Assembly: GCA_934654775.1 (NCBI GenBank)
Contig: CAKUGR010000010.1
Coordinates: 41,186-105,185, forward strand
From: an uncultured Collinsella sp.
GTDB lineage: Bacteria > Actinomycetota > Coriobacteriia > Coriobacteriales > Coriobacteriaceae
DNA length: 64,000 bases
Direction of reading: 5' to 3'
Of this stretch, positions 9,107 to 18,982 are shown one piece after another. Each line of letters starts with the position of its first letter. The first letter of the stretch is position 1. A program made the translations under genes and the position numbers. The notes under the pieces are model-generated. The model ran no database searches. It worked only from the letters and a program-made list of their open reading frames with translations, and was not told the origin of the DNA.

Positions 9107-10177
9107 TCAGCGCCCATACCACTGCCGCCTCCATTGCTCAGCCAAATCGGCCCGCTGCGGAATGCCCGCCAGACTCATCTTTTCAGCCAGCTTCCCCGGA
9201 TTCTTGAGCTCATCAAACGTAAACCTAAGCACCTTGTGCCCGAGCATCGTCAGATGAGACTCTCGCTGACGTTCTGCCACGAACGGGTCGACCGACTCCC
9301 GATCCTCACCATCCTGCAGGATATACTTTCCCTTTCCGTCGAGCTCGCCGATAACGCATGTCCCGTCCTCGAGCCTCCAAAAATAATCAACGCGAAACAC
9401 TTGGCTCGGATCAAGCGGGTCGCGAAACTCCACCTGCAACTCTGGCACCGGGAAACCGTATGCAATAAAGAACGCCCGGAAGCGCGACTCGCCACCGTTT
9501 TCGGACAGCCCGTCCGCATACGATGCGATCACCTGCGCCCTGCGATGCCCTCGCCTGCCCTCGCAATCGGCGCGGAGGCGCTCGCACAGGTCATCGCGCG
9601 ATACGCCCTTTGCTCGCAACGCAGAATCGGCAATCGCCAGGCCATACGAAAACGGCGCGCGCAGCAGGCAATCCTCTACCGTGCGCCAAAACGGCGTCAC
9701 CCGCACGCCATCAACACGCTCGAGTGCGCCCGCCATCTGCGGACGCAACAACCTGCACCCGCTGCTCAACGTCACCGAGCAACCTGTCTTAACAAGAAAT
9801 CGCGGCCCGAGCAAATCATTCGGCACCTCCAGGCCCCACAGAAGCGCCGCGTCATATCCCCAAAACGCCCAATCGGGATGAAACTCCGCAAGACCCTTGA
9901 TGGTCCGCAGCGCCCGCTCCGGCGGCGTCAGCGAATCCCAATCATGCTGAAAACAGAACAGGTGCGGCTCGGGCTCCGCAATATCATCGGTTCCCACATG
10001 CCGTCGCAGCCACATGAGCTCGGCATTGTCGTGCGTCACAAGCAGCACGCCTTGTTCAGCCGCCTCCGTGAGTCTGGCAAGCATCCTATTCCGCGCCAAG
10101 GTGTTACGTGTTGCATGCCTGTGTTTGAAAACGGTATTAGACACTTCCATCACCACCACATCGGACAAATGAGCCAT
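9107..10177 (-). CDS. AbiEi/DUF559-like protein with endonuclease-fold C-terminus
   Basis: About 356 residues. The N-terminal part resembles Coriobacterial proteins annotated as AbiEi-like antitoxins. The C-terminal part has the signature of a Vsr/DUF559-type nuclease fold: ESRFRAFFIAYG, the acid in FRVDYFW, and GELDGKGKY, an ExxxK-like arrangement. It is an orphan with no AbiEii-like toxin beside it. The start is uncertain: 10177 (MAHLSDV) or 10150; a longer frame reaches into repeat array C and is unlikely to be the true start. A truncated relative lies at 57001. The function is an inference from the fold. Confidence 0.7.
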   Translation of the reverse strand: MAHLSDVVVMEVSNTVFKHRHATRNTLARNRMLARLTEAAEQGVLLVTHDNAELMWLRRHVGTDDIAEPEPHLFCFQHDWDSLTPPERALRTIKGLAEFHPDWAFWGYDAALLWGLEVPNDLLGPRFLVKTGCSVTLSSGCRLLRPQMAGALERVDGVRVTPFWRTVEDCLLRAPFSYGLAIADSALRAKGVSRDDLCERLRADCEGRRGHRRAQVIASYADGLSENGGESRFRAFFIAYGFPVPELQVEFRDPLDPSQVFRVDYFWRLEDGTCVIGELDGKGKYILQDGEDRESVDPFVAERQRESHLTMLGHKVLRFTFDELKNPGKLAEKMSLAGIPQRADLAEQWRRQWYGR

Positions 10178-10200
10178 CGCCGCTGTCGCCGCCGACAAAC

Positions 10201-10336
10201 GTCTCAATCTGTAACAGGAAGACGTTCTCCAGCCCCCCAAACGTTACAGATCTAGACAAACCAGCGGCGCCCGAGCGTTCGTCTCGATCTGTAACAGGTA
10301 GACCGGTTTTTGTCCCTAAACGTTACAGACCGAGAC
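10201..10336. repeat. array C: two copies of the 80-bp-period dyad repeat
   Basis: Copies at 10201-10257 and 10281-10336, 80 bp apart. Arms as in the other arrays; the right arms read GTTACAGATCTAGAC and GTTACAGACCGAGAC. It sits between two genes of the minus strand. Confidence 0.88.
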
Positions 10337-10376
10337 ATAAAGGCAGAAGGCAAGGCAGGCGACAACCGTCCATCCC

Positions 10377-11084
10377 CTACTCCCACTCCTGCTCGTAGAT
10401 GTTGAGCGACTTGACGTACCGCCCCTGGGCGCCCATGATGTCGCGAACCAGGCGCAAAAAGAAGCTAATGCAGGAGGTGTCAAAACCGTCCTGCAGATCC
10501 TCCGGATGCACCGCACCCGGCCCGTCGACCGCCGTGTCGCTCAGGCGCGCAATGTCGTACAGATAGAGCTGCCCCGCCGTCAGCCAAACATCGTCCACGC
10601 ACGCGAGGCGCACCGCGATCGCGCCATCGTTCCAGTGCTCCTTTTGCACGATGTGCGGGTCGTAGACGTCAAAGCGACGGTCGGTGCGCGTATCCTTCAG
10701 CACGACCATGCCAGTCGCGAGATCCTTGTCCAAAATGCCAAAGCGCGAGAAATACTGCGTGTCACGCACCTGCTTAAGTCGCCCGAGCGAAGCAGGGAAA
10801 ACTGACGCTGGCGGCTCCTCCACATAAAGTTCCAACAGCGTCTTGCCGTGGTAATAGGGGCGCTCAAACAGCAACCAATCGGTAAACGCCATGTTGTAGG
10901 CCATGATTTCGTTTTGAGAAGGTTCCTCGCAATAGCTGAGCCACGGATCGACGATAATCTCGAACTGCTCGCGCGCCGGCTCCAGAAATTGAAACTTCCG
11001 CAGCATCCAAAAGTGAGCCATGTCGGCAATATCGTTGCCGACGGCTTCGGCCAGCTGTGCTCGGTCAAAAACTTGGTCAGTCAT
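10377..11084 (-). CDS. hypothetical protein, 235 aa
   Basis: A soluble acidic protein with no signal peptide or membrane helix, starting after GGAGGATGCC. It contains aromatic-rich helical stretches (ADMAHFWMLRKFQFLEPAREQF, shortened here to its type) and a WLLFERPYY segment that recalls SEC-C-linked or UPF0149-like proteins, but I do not recognise the family. Codon use matches its neighbours. It lies alone between repeat array C and a 350-bp gap before glutamate synthase. Confidence 0.65.
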   Translation of the reverse strand: MTDQVFDRAQLAEAVGNDIADMAHFWMLRKFQFLEPAREQFEIIVDPWLSYCEEPSQNEIMAYNMAFTDWLLFERPYYHGKTLLELYVEEPPASVFPASLGRLKQVRDTQYFSRFGILDKDLATGMVVLKDTRTDRRFDVYDPHIVQKEHWNDGAIAVRLACVDDVWLTAGQLYLYDIARLSDTAVDGPGAVHPEDLQDGFDTSCISFFLRLVRDIMGAQGRYVKSLNIYEQEWE

Positions 11085-11438
11085 GGCATCCTCCTCAAAC
11101 TAATGGACCTCAATTTGAGCTTACGAGGAGGGCGAGCAACCGAGGCAAGCGCGGGCAAAATAGGCCTTCGACTGCAAACCAGATGCTAACCAAACACTTG
11201 ACGGGATACTTGACCGAATAAGCGAACCGCAAAGAAACCGCAGGTAGACATAGACAGCCAACCCGCCCTTTTGAGCCAGATGCCCGCAGCCACCACAGAA
11301 ACAACAGGTGACCACGGCCCAAGAAGTCGACAAATGAACACCCGTACGTCGACAAACGAGCAAATCGCTCGCAAAGAGTGTCCCCAACGACTAGACAAAA
11401 AAATGACTAGTCATTGGGGACGTTCTTAAATGACTACT
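11085..11438. other. intergenic region with one inverted repeat
   Basis: I see no gene in these 354 bp. GTCCCCAACGACTAGA (11380-11395) and ACTAGTCATTGGGGAC (11406-11421) form a hairpin with two mismatches around an A-rich loop, close to the end of gltD; it could end the gltBD transcript on the minus strand but lacks a clean T-run. A short direct repeat (CTTGACGGGATACTTGACCG) lies near 11198. Confidence 0.5.
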
Positions 11439-12920
11439 TTACAGCTCCAACGCCTCGGCGACTTCGGCTGCGCAGGCCAGGGCATCGGCCATGGCACTCA
11501 CAACGAGCGAGCTGCCGTTGCGGGCATCACCCGCCACATACACCGGCGCGGCATCCGCGGCGACACCCTCCGTGCGAGCCGCGAGGTGCGAGCCCTCGGA
11601 GGCCATCACCGGCAGCGGACGACCAGCGGTGGCAACAGGCACGCTCACCGCATCGAACACGCCATGCTCGGGACCCGTAAAGCCGCAGGCGATGAGCACC
11701 AGCTGCGCCGGCACCTCGTGCTCGGAGCCCGCGATGCGCTCGGGCTTTCCCGCCGACCAGTCCAGATCGACCACGCGCAGACCCGCAGCCGCACCCTTCT
11801 TGTCCAGCAGCACCTCGAGCGTATCCACGCCCCAGGCACGCATCTCGCCACCCATCGCAGCGATAGCCTCCTGCTGGCCGTAGTCGGTCTTCTTAACGTT
11901 GGGCCACTGCGGCCAGGGGTTGCTCGCCGTGCGCTTATCGGGCGCCGCCGGCAAGAACTCAAACTGGCGCACGCTGCGCGCACCCTGGCGCACCGCGGTA
12001 CCCACGCAGTCGTTGCCGGTATCGCCGCCGCCAATGACCACGACATCCAGGCCGCGCGCGTTCACCGCGGGCTCGCCGCCATCGAGCACCGAGACAGTCG
12101 AAGCCGTCAGGTAGTCCACCGCGTACACCACGCCCGGAGCATCCACGTTCGCAGCCGAAAGACCGCGGGGCGCACGAGCGCCGGCAGCCACCACGACGGC
12201 GTCAAAGTCATCGAGCTCGGCCGCCACCGCAGGGTTCGTAACGTCGACACCCAGCTCAAACACAATGCCCAGCTCGCGCATGAGCGCCACGCGGCGCTCG
12301 ACCACGGACTTCTCGAGCTTCATATTGGGAATGCCGTACATGAGCAAGCCGCCCGGGCGGTCGTCGCGCTCAAACACCGTCACGCGGGCGCCACGACGCG
12401 CAAGCTCCCATGCTGCCACCAGACCAGCAGGACCGGAGCCCACCACGGCAACCGTGGGCGCGCCCTCCCCCGCCGGCTCAAAACGGCGCGGACCGCCGCT
12501 TGCCCATTCGTGATCGCTGATCGCACGCTCGTTGTCATGGATCGTCGTGGGCTGGCCATCGACCGAACCCAGGTTACACGCGGCCTCGCACAGCGCCGGG
12601 CACACGCGACTCGTGAACTCGGGCATGGGCGAGGTGAGCGACAGACGCTCGGCAGCCTCGTCCCAGCGGCCGCGGCACACCAGCTCATTCCACTCGGGAA
12701 TCAGGTTGTGCAGCGGGCAGCCACTCGGTCGCGCCTTGCCAAAGCTCGCGCCCATCTGGCAAAACGCCACGCCGCACATCATGCAGCGGCTCGCCTGGGC
12801 ACGACGTGCATCGTCATCGAGCTCCACGTACAGCGGATCAAAATCATGGCTGCGCTCCTCCACGGGGCGAAGCTCGTGGGTCACGCGATCGATATCAAGA
12901 AAAGCACCGGGCTTACCCAT
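11439..12920 (-). CDS. gltD: glutamate synthase small subunit
   Basis: The 493-residue beta subunit takes electrons from NAD(P)H and passes them through FAD and two [4Fe-4S] clusters to the large subunit. Visible are the N-terminal cysteine motifs (CMMCGVAFCQMG and CPLHNLIPEWN), the FAD-binding GSGPAGLVAAWELARRG and the NAD(P)-binding GGGDTGNDCVG. The length is normal. The start is five bases after the gltB stop, so the two are one operon. Confidence 0.96.
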   Translation of the reverse strand: MGKPGAFLDIDRVTHELRPVEERSHDFDPLYVELDDDARRAQASRCMMCGVAFCQMGASFGKARPSGCPLHNLIPEWNELVCRGRWDEAAERLSLTSPMPEFTSRVCPALCEAACNLGSVDGQPTTIHDNERAISDHEWASGGPRRFEPAGEGAPTVAVVGSGPAGLVAAWELARRGARVTVFERDDRPGGLLMYGIPNMKLEKSVVERRVALMRELGIVFELGVDVTNPAVAAELDDFDAVVVAAGARAPRGLSAANVDAPGVVYAVDYLTASTVSVLDGGEPAVNARGLDVVVIGGGDTGNDCVGTAVRQGARSVRQFEFLPAAPDKRTASNPWPQWPNVKKTDYGQQEAIAAMGGEMRAWGVDTLEVLLDKKGAAAGLRVVDLDWSAGKPERIAGSEHEVPAQLVLIACGFTGPEHGVFDAVSVPVATAGRPLPVMASEGSHLAARTEGVAADAAPVYVAGDARNGSSLVVSAMADALACAAEVAEALEL

Positions 12921-12925
12921 GGCAC

Positions 12926-15900
12926 TTACGCCTCCTTCTTGGTCGAAGCAACAGAGCTGGCAGCCACGGACGCAGCGCCCGCAGCATCAAAGCGAGCGAC
13001 ATCCGCGGCGCTCGCGCGACCGGTCACAATGTCAAACGCCAACTCCTCGGCCTGCGCGTGCGTCTTGCCCACGGCCTCGGCTGCAGCGACAATCGCCAGA
13101 ACACGCTCGTACTCAGTCGGAATGACCTTCACAAAGTGTTTGCTCATCGTCTCGAAGCTGTAGAGCAGCTTAATGCCGCGCGGGCTTTGCGTCGCGTCCA
13201 CGTGCTCCTGGATGAGCTCGCGAATCTGCGCCAGCTCGCCGGCCGTCGGGGCATTGAGCTCAACGCTCTCGTGGTTCACGCGGGCACTGAGCGTACCGTA
13301 CTGGTCAAAGACATAGGCCACGCCGCCTGTCATGCCGGCAGCGAAGTTCTGTCCGACCTCGCCCAAGATGAGCGCCAGACCGCCCGTCATGTACTCGCAG
13401 CCATGGTTGCCGCAGCCCTCGACCACCACGGTGGCACCGGAGTTGCGCACGGCAAAACGCTGGCCGGCAAGACCGTTAATGAAGCCGCGGCCGCTCGTGG
13501 CACCAAAGAACGCAACGTTGCCCACGATGATGTTCTCGTCGAACTTGTAGGTCGCATGCGGGTTGGGGCGCACCGACACCTCGCCGCCCGAAAGGCCCTT
13601 GCCAAAGTAGTCGTTGGCGTCGCCGCACACGTTGAGCGTAATGCCGCGCGGCAGGAAGGCGCCAAAGCTCTGACCGGCCGAACCATCGCAATCGATGGTG
13701 ATGGAGCCGGCGGGCAGGCCCTCGGGATGCGCCTTGGTCACCGCGTTGCCCAGGATGGTGCCCACGCAGCGGTTGACGTTGGCGATATCGGCGCGGAAGC
13801 GAATCGGACGCAGGTGCGCACGGGCATCGGCCGTATAGGGCACAAACAACGTGGAGTCGAGTGTCTTGTCGAGCTCGCTGTCCGCGGCCATCTGCGGCAG
13901 GAAGTGGCGACCGTCGGCGCCCGGAATATGGGCACCGAACTCGCAGGTCGCGTTCGCCAGCACGGGCGACAGATCGAGCAGGTTGGCCTTGCGGTTGCCC
14001 GGGACCTCGATCTGGCGCAAGCACTCGGGATGGCCGACCATCTCGTCGACGGTGCGGAAGCCCAGGCTCGCCATGACCTCGCGCAGCTGCTCGGCAACAA
14101 AGAGCATAAAGTGCTCAACGTGCTCGGGCTTGCCGCGGAAGCCGCGACGCAGGCGGCAGTTTTGCGTAGCGATACCGGCCGGGCAGGTGTCCTGCTGGCA
14201 ATCGCGCTGCATGAGGCAGCCCATGGAGATGAGCGGCATGGTCGCAAAGCCAAACTCCTCGGCGCCCAGCAAGCAGGCGACGGCGACGTCGGTGCCGTCC
14301 ATGAGCTTGCCGTCGGCCTCGAGCACCACGCGTGAGCGCAGGCCGTTTTGCAGCAACGTCTGCTGGGCCTCGGCAAGGCCGAGCTCCAGCGGCAGACCGG
14401 CATGCCAGATAGAGTCACGCGCCGCGGCACCCGAGCCGCCGTTATGGCCGCTGATCAAGATCTTGTCGGCAGCACCCTTGGCAACGCCGGTGGCGATGGT
14501 GCCGACGCCGGCCTCGCTGACCAGCTTGACCGACACGCGCGCACCGGGGTTGGCGTTCTTAAGATCGAAGATCAGCTCTGCCAGGTCCTCGATAGAGTAA
14601 ATATCGTGGTGCGGCGGAGGCGAGATCAGGCCGATGCCGGGCGTGGACTGACGGACCTCGGCGATCCAGGGGTAGACCTTCTTGCCGGGCAGGTGTCCGC
14701 CCTCGCCGGGCTTGGCGCCCTGGGCCATCTTGATCTGAATCTCGAAGGCGCTGCACAGGTAGCGGCTCGTCACGCCAAAGCGCGCACTTGCCACCTGCTT
14801 GATGGCGGAGTTCTTGGAGTCGCCGTTGGTCAGCGGAGTCTCGCGACGCGGGTCCTCGCCGCCCTCGCCGGAGTTGGAGCGGCCATGCAGGCGGTTCATG
14901 GCGATGGCCATGCACTCGTGCGCTTCCTTGCTGATGGAGCCGTACGACATGGCGCCGGTGTTAAAGCGGCGGACGATGTTGAGCGCAGGCTCGACCTCGT
15001 CGAGCGGCACCGGGGTGCGACCGCTGTCGTCAAAGTCCAGCAGGTCGCGCAGGCGCACGGCGCGGCCGGTGCGGTGCAGGCGGGCGCTGTACTCCTTAAA
15101 GGTGTCGTAGCTGTCCTCACGGCAGGCGGTCTGCAGCAGGTAGACGGTCTGCGGGTCGATAAGGTGATCCTCGCCGCCGAGCGGGCGCCACTTGGTCAGG
15201 CCCAGCGTGGGCAGCTGCTCGGGCGCGGGGCTCTTAAGGATGGCGAGCGCGGCGTCGTAGCGCTCGTTCTGCTCGCGCTCGACGTCCTCGACACCCATGC
15301 CGCCCACGCGGCTCACCGTGCCGGCGAAGTACGCGTTGACGAACTCCGGCGTAAAGCCCACGGCCTCGAAGATCTGCGCCGAATGGTAGCTCTGCACCGT
15401 AGAGATGCCCATCTTGGACATGATGGAAACGATGCCGGCGGTCGCAGCCTTGTTGTAGTTAGCGATGCCCTGCTCGGCCGTCACGTCCAGGTCGCCGCGT
15501 GCCGCCAAGTCGCGGATGCACGCATGCGCATTGTACGGATAGATGCCGCTTGCGGAGTAACCCACCAGCGCCGCAAAGTCGTGCGGGGACACGGCATCGC
15601 CGCACTCCACCACGATGTCGGCAAAGGTACGCACGCCGGCACGGATCAGGTGGTTGTGCACACAGCCCACGGCGAGCAGCGACGGCACGGGCACCTCGCC
15701 CGCAGCGGCACGATCGCTCAATACCACGATGTTCACGCCGTCGCGGACCGCAGCCTCAACGTCCTCGGCCAGCTGCTTGAGCGCAGCCTGCAGCGCGCCC
15801 TCGCCGGCGTCACGGCGGTAGACGGCACGGAAACGGCGAGTCTTAAAGCCCACGCGGTCGATGGCGCAAATGCGGTCGAACTCCTCCTCGTTGAGCAACG

Positions 15901-17611
15901 GGCGCTCCAAGCGAACCAGCTGGCAGGCCGTACGGGAGTCCTCGAGCAGGTTGCCGTGGTTGCCCAGGTAGAGCGTGGTCGAGGTGACCATATGCTCGCG
16001 AAGGGCGTCGATGGGCGGGTTCGTGACCTGAGCGAACAGCTGATAGAAGTAGTCAAAGAACGAACGCGTCTTCTTGGACAGGCAGGCCAGCGGCGCGTCG
16101 ATGCCCATCGAGGCAAGCGGCGCCTTGCCCTGCTGGGCCATGGGACGCACGACCTCGTCAACATCATCCCAGTGATACCCGAGCTTAGCCATGCGCACGG
16201 CGGCGGGCACCTCGGCGTCCTCGGCGGGCGTTGCCGCGGCAGGCCTATCGAGCGCGTCGACGGTCAGCGTCTCCTCGGCAATCCAATCACGGTAGGGCTT
16301 TTCCTTGGCGTAACGGGCGCGCAGCTCGTCGTTGTAGATGACGCGCCCGCGGGCAAAGTCGACCTCGAGCATCTGGCCCGGCCCCAGACAGCCGCGCGTC
16401 AGGATGTTCTCGGGGCTCACCTCGATGGTGCCCACCTCGCTTGCCAGCATAAAGCGACCGTCGCGCGTCACATAGTAGCGGGCGGGACGCAGGCCGTTGC
16501 GGTCGAGGGCGGCACCCAGCGTGCGACCGTCGGTAAAGGCGATAGCGGCAGGTCCGTCCCAGGGTTCCATGAGCATGGACTGGTAGGCGTCGTAGGCGCG
16601 GCGTTCCTCGCTCAGGCTGTCATTGTGATCCCACGGCTCGGGCAGCAGCATGGATGCGGCGCGCGTGAGCGGACGACCATTCATGACCAGGAACTCGAGC
16701 ACGTTGTCCAGAATCGCGGAATCGGAGCCCTCGCGGTTGATGATGGGCATCACGCGCTCAAGATCGTGCTGCAGCACGGGGCTGTACAGATTGGGTTCGC
16801 GGGCGCGGATCCAGTTGACGTTGCCCTTGAGGGTGTTGATCTCGCCGTTGTGGATGATAAAGCGGTTGGGGTGCGCGCGCTCCCAGCTGGGCGTGGTGTT
16901 GGTGGAGTAGCGCGAGTGGACGAGCGCCACGGCCGTCTTGACGGCGGCGTCGTTGAGGTCGATGAAGAAGCGGCGCATCTGCGTGGCGACGAGCATGCCC
17001 TTGTACACGATGGTGCGCGAGCTCATGGAGCAGACGTAGAAAATCTTGTCGCGCAGGGCGAACTCGGCGTCGGCCTTCTTCTCGATAGTGCGACGGCACA
17101 CGTACAGACGGCGCTCGAAGGCGTCACCGGCGGGTGTGTCGTCGGGGCGGCCCAGGAAGGCCTGCAGGATGGTGGGCATGCAGGCGCGTGCCGTCTCGCC
17201 CAGGTCGTGCGGGTCGACCGGCACCTCGCGCCAAAAGAGCAGCGGCACGCCGGCCTCGGCGCAGCCCTCCTCAAACACACGGCGGGCATCCTCTACGCCC
17301 TTGTCGTCCTGCGGGAAGAACAGCATGGCAACGCCATAGTCGCCCTCTGCCGGCAGAATCTGGCCGCACTTTTGGGCCTCTTTACGGAAAAAGTGATGCG
17401 GAACCTGGAACAGGATGCCAGCGCCGTCGCCGGTGTTCTTCTCGAGCCCCGTGCCGCCGCGGTGCTCCAAGTTGACCAGAATGGACAGTGCGTCGTCCAG
17501 GATCTGGTGATGGCGCTCACCGTTGATATCGGCAAGCGCGCCGATGCCACATGCATCGTGGTCGAATTCGGGGCGATAAAGGCCCTGCTGCTGAGCGGAA
17601 TCTGCCTGCAT
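12926..17611 (-). CDS. gltB: glutamate synthase large subunit
   Basis: The 1561-residue alpha subunit makes two glutamates from glutamine and 2-oxoglutarate. The N-terminal class-II amidotransferase starts at a cysteine in HDACGIGALAD near residue 22, so a short propeptide is expected to be cleaved. The FMN-binding synthase barrel follows (SYGSISKEAHECMAIAMNRL, GEGGHLPGKKVYPW), then the 3Fe-4S cysteines in CLMQRDCQQDTCPAGIATQN near residue 1140 and the GXGXG-rich beta-helix C-terminus. The start follows GGGGAGGATC. Long open frames on the opposite strand are compositional shadows. Confidence 0.97.
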   Translation of the reverse strand: MQADSAQQQGLYRPEFDHDACGIGALADINGERHHQILDDALSILVNLEHRGGTGLEKNTGDGAGILFQVPHHFFRKEAQKCGQILPAEGDYGVAMLFFPQDDKGVEDARRVFEEGCAEAGVPLLFWREVPVDPHDLGETARACMPTILQAFLGRPDDTPAGDAFERRLYVCRRTIEKKADAEFALRDKIFYVCSMSSRTIVYKGMLVATQMRRFFIDLNDAAVKTAVALVHSRYSTNTTPSWERAHPNRFIIHNGEINTLKGNVNWIRAREPNLYSPVLQHDLERVMPIINREGSDSAILDNVLEFLVMNGRPLTRAASMLLPEPWDHNDSLSEERRAYDAYQSMLMEPWDGPAAIAFTDGRTLGAALDRNGLRPARYYVTRDGRFMLASEVGTIEVSPENILTRGCLGPGQMLEVDFARGRVIYNDELRARYAKEKPYRDWIAEETLTVDALDRPAAATPAEDAEVPAAVRMAKLGYHWDDVDEVVRPMAQQGKAPLASMGIDAPLACLSKKTRSFFDYFYQLFAQVTNPPIDALREHMVTSTTLYLGNHGNLLEDSRTACQLVRLERPLLNEEEFDRICAIDRVGFKTRRFRAVYRRDAGEGALQAALKQLAEDVEAAVRDGVNIVVLSDRAAAGEVPVPSLLAVGCVHNHLIRAGVRTFADIVVECGDAVSPHDFAALVGYSASGIYPYNAHACIRDLAARGDLDVTAEQGIANYNKAATAGIVSIMSKMGISTVQSYHSAQIFEAVGFTPEFVNAYFAGTVSRVGGMGVEDVEREQNERYDAALAILKSPAPEQLPTLGLTKWRPLGGEDHLIDPQTVYLLQTACREDSYDTFKEYSARLHRTGRAVRLRDLLDFDDSGRTPVPLDEVEPALNIVRRFNTGAMSYGSISKEAHECMAIAMNRLHGRSNSGEGGEDPRRETPLTNGDSKNSAIKQVASARFGVTSRYLCSAFEIQIKMAQGAKPGEGGHLPGKKVYPWIAEVRQSTPGIGLISPPPHHDIYSIEDLAELIFDLKNANPGARVSVKLVSEAGVGTIATGVAKGAADKILISGHNGGSGAAARDSIWHAGLPLELGLAEAQQTLLQNGLRSRVVLEADGKLMDGTDVAVACLLGAEEFGFATMPLISMGCLMQRDCQQDTCPAGIATQNCRLRRGFRGKPEHVEHFMLFVAEQLREVMASLGFRTVDEMVGHPECLRQIEVPGNRKANLLDLSPVLANATCEFGAHIPGADGRHFLPQMAADSELDKTLDSTLFVPYTADARAHLRPIRFRADIANVNRCVGTILGNAVTKAHPEGLPAGSITIDCDGSAGQSFGAFLPRGITLNVCGDANDYFGKGLSGGEVSVRPNPHATYKFDENIIVGNVAFFGATSGRGFINGLAGQRFAVRNSGATVVVEGCGNHGCEYMTGGLALILGEVGQNFAAGMTGGVAYVFDQYGTLSARVNHESVELNAPTAGELAQIRELIQEHVDATQSPRGIKLLYSFETMSKHFVKVIPTEYERVLAIVAAAEAVGKTHAQAEELAFDIVTGRASAADVARFDAAGAASVAASSVASTKKEA

Positions 17612-17750
17612 CGCGATCCTCCCCTAGATATTAGACAGTCAGTTGAATAGGCATACTAGGAGCATCGCCGACCCGTTGTGTTTCCCACCCGTTTCGAAAC
17701 AATCGCGTAACGCACGTAACAAATGGTCTCCCGGGGATGGCGGGGTTTTT

Positions 17751-17887
17751 GTCTCATTCTGGAACACGAGGAGCCCATTTGGACGTCCAGCTGTTACAGA
17801 TTGAGATTTTCTGCAGGACGGGTTCCGTTTGTCTAAATCTGTAACAGATAGAGCCAACTTCGGCCCCCAGATGTTACAGATCGAGAC
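17751..17887. repeat. array D: two copies of the 80-bp-period dyad repeat
   Basis: Copies at 17751-17807 (left arm degraded to TCTCATTCTGGAACA) and 17831-17887, 80 bp apart. It lies upstream of the gltB start on the far side of its promoter region. Confidence 0.85.
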
Positions 17888-17894
17888 AATTCCC

Positions 17895-17993
17895 TTGGTG
17901 CAAAGGGGTCAGGTTTGTTTGCACCACGTTGGTGCATGGGGTCAGGCTTGTTTGCACCACGTTGGTGCAGACTAACCTGACCCCATGCACCAA
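17895..17993. repeat. GGGTCAGG/TTTGCACC-type hairpin with a partial tandem copy
   Basis: TTGGTGCATGGGGTCAGG (17929-17946) and CCTGACCCCATGCACCAA (17976-17993) are perfect 18-bp arms; 17895-17928 repeats the left arm and loop once more. It abuts array D and ends just before the Fe-S membrane protein gene. Confidence 0.85.
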
Positions 17994-18008
17994 TCTAGCC
18001 TGCCTGCG

Positions 18009-18839
18009 CTACAAGGCCTTTTTGGGACAGGCTTTGGTGCACTCCATGCACAGGATGCACTCCGTGCCGTTGCGACGGTCGAGCGAATTGTCCGTCACGT
18101 CGACGTCCATCGGGCAAATCTTACGACACTTACCGCACGAGATGCATTTGTCCTTATCGCAGGTAACGCGCACGACCGCCCGCTTGGACATGGGCTTTAA
18201 AAACACCGTCACCGGGCAGATGTACTTGCAAAACGCGCGGTTGTCCTTGAGTGCAAACGCGAGCGCGATGCCCACCACGTAGTAGATCGCATTTCCCACG
18301 ATAAAGGCAATCCACATGACGTCGGCAAGGTTGGGAACGCCCAGAAGAAACAGCGCACCCACAAAGGCGAGCGACGCCACAAAGGTTACGTAGCGCAGCC
18401 AGCCAAACGACCGACGCTCGTGCGTTGCAGGCACCTTGTACGGCAGCAAATCGAGCACCATCGCCGTCCAACACGCATAGCCGCACCAACCGCGGCCAAA
18501 TACAAGCGGCCCAAAGATCTTGGCCACGGCGTAATGAATGGTCGCTGCCTCAAAAGAACCCAGGAAGAGGTAGTACCAAAAGCCCTCGATCTGCATATTC
18601 TCGTGACACAGAAAGCCCAGGTAGACGAGCATATATGTGCCGATAGCAAACTGAACGGCATGACGCGCGTACCTCCAGTTGGCGATATAGAGCGCCGTAC
18701 CCGCGGCAAGCGCCGTGCCAATGTAGGAGAAATTGCCGAGGTAGAACAGGTTGCCCGTGGTGCGCCACAGCACGATGGCGACCGCCTCAAACACAAGCCA
18801 CAGGAGCGCGGGAACCTTGTACTTTGCCATGCCGTTCAT
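18009..18839 (-). CDS. NapH/YccM-like membrane ferredoxin
   Basis: About 276 residues with five or six membrane helices, a GRGWCGYACWTAM motif and CKYICPVTVFLK, both typical of the NapH/MauN/NosR branch, and a C-terminal double [4Fe-4S] ferredoxin (CISCGKCRKICP and CILCMECTKACP). These proteins carry electrons between membrane quinols and soluble or extracytoplasmic partners. No reductase is beside it, so the partner is unknown. Start 18839 (MNGMAKY) follows AAGAAAGG; other in-frame ATGs at 18875 and 18989 are less well supported, and the last lies in a repeat. Confidence 0.88.
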   Translation of the reverse strand: MNGMAKYKVPALLWLVFEAVAIVLWRTTGNLFYLGNFSYIGTALAAGTALYIANWRYARHAVQFAIGTYMLVYLGFLCHENMQIEGFWYYLFLGSFEAATIHYAVAKIFGPLVFGRGWCGYACWTAMVLDLLPYKVPATHERRSFGWLRYVTFVASLAFVGALFLLGVPNLADVMWIAFIVGNAIYYVVGIALAFALKDNRAFCKYICPVTVFLKPMSKRAVVRVTCDKDKCISCGKCRKICPMDVDVTDNSLDRRNGTECILCMECTKACPKKAL

Positions 18840-18982
18840 CCGAGGGCCTTTCTTCTTCGCAACCTTTCCTGCCATTATGCGCGTAATCGGCTGAAGTGCG
18901 GGCACAGTTTGATGACTCGGCATGTAAGGATTTTGCAGACGACTCGGGCGCGCCGACGTGCGCCGTTTCCCTCCCGCCAAAT

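Noticed and set aside
10178..10240. A longer start for the AbiEi/DUF559-like protein at 10240.
   Set aside because: The first 14 codons would be translated repeat array C, with no ribosome site.
11198..11222. A CTTGACGGGATACTTGACCG direct repeat as a promoter pair or operator.
   Set aside because: No matching -10 hexamers at proper spacing and no start of a gene close by on that strand.
14348..17650. An 1100-codon open frame antisense to gltB (and others of 500-577 codons opposite copA, gltD and prfB).
   Set aside because: They mirror well-identified genes codon by codon, have low-complexity His/Arg/Gly-rich translations and no ribosome sites; they result from high GC and the third-position bias of the true strand.
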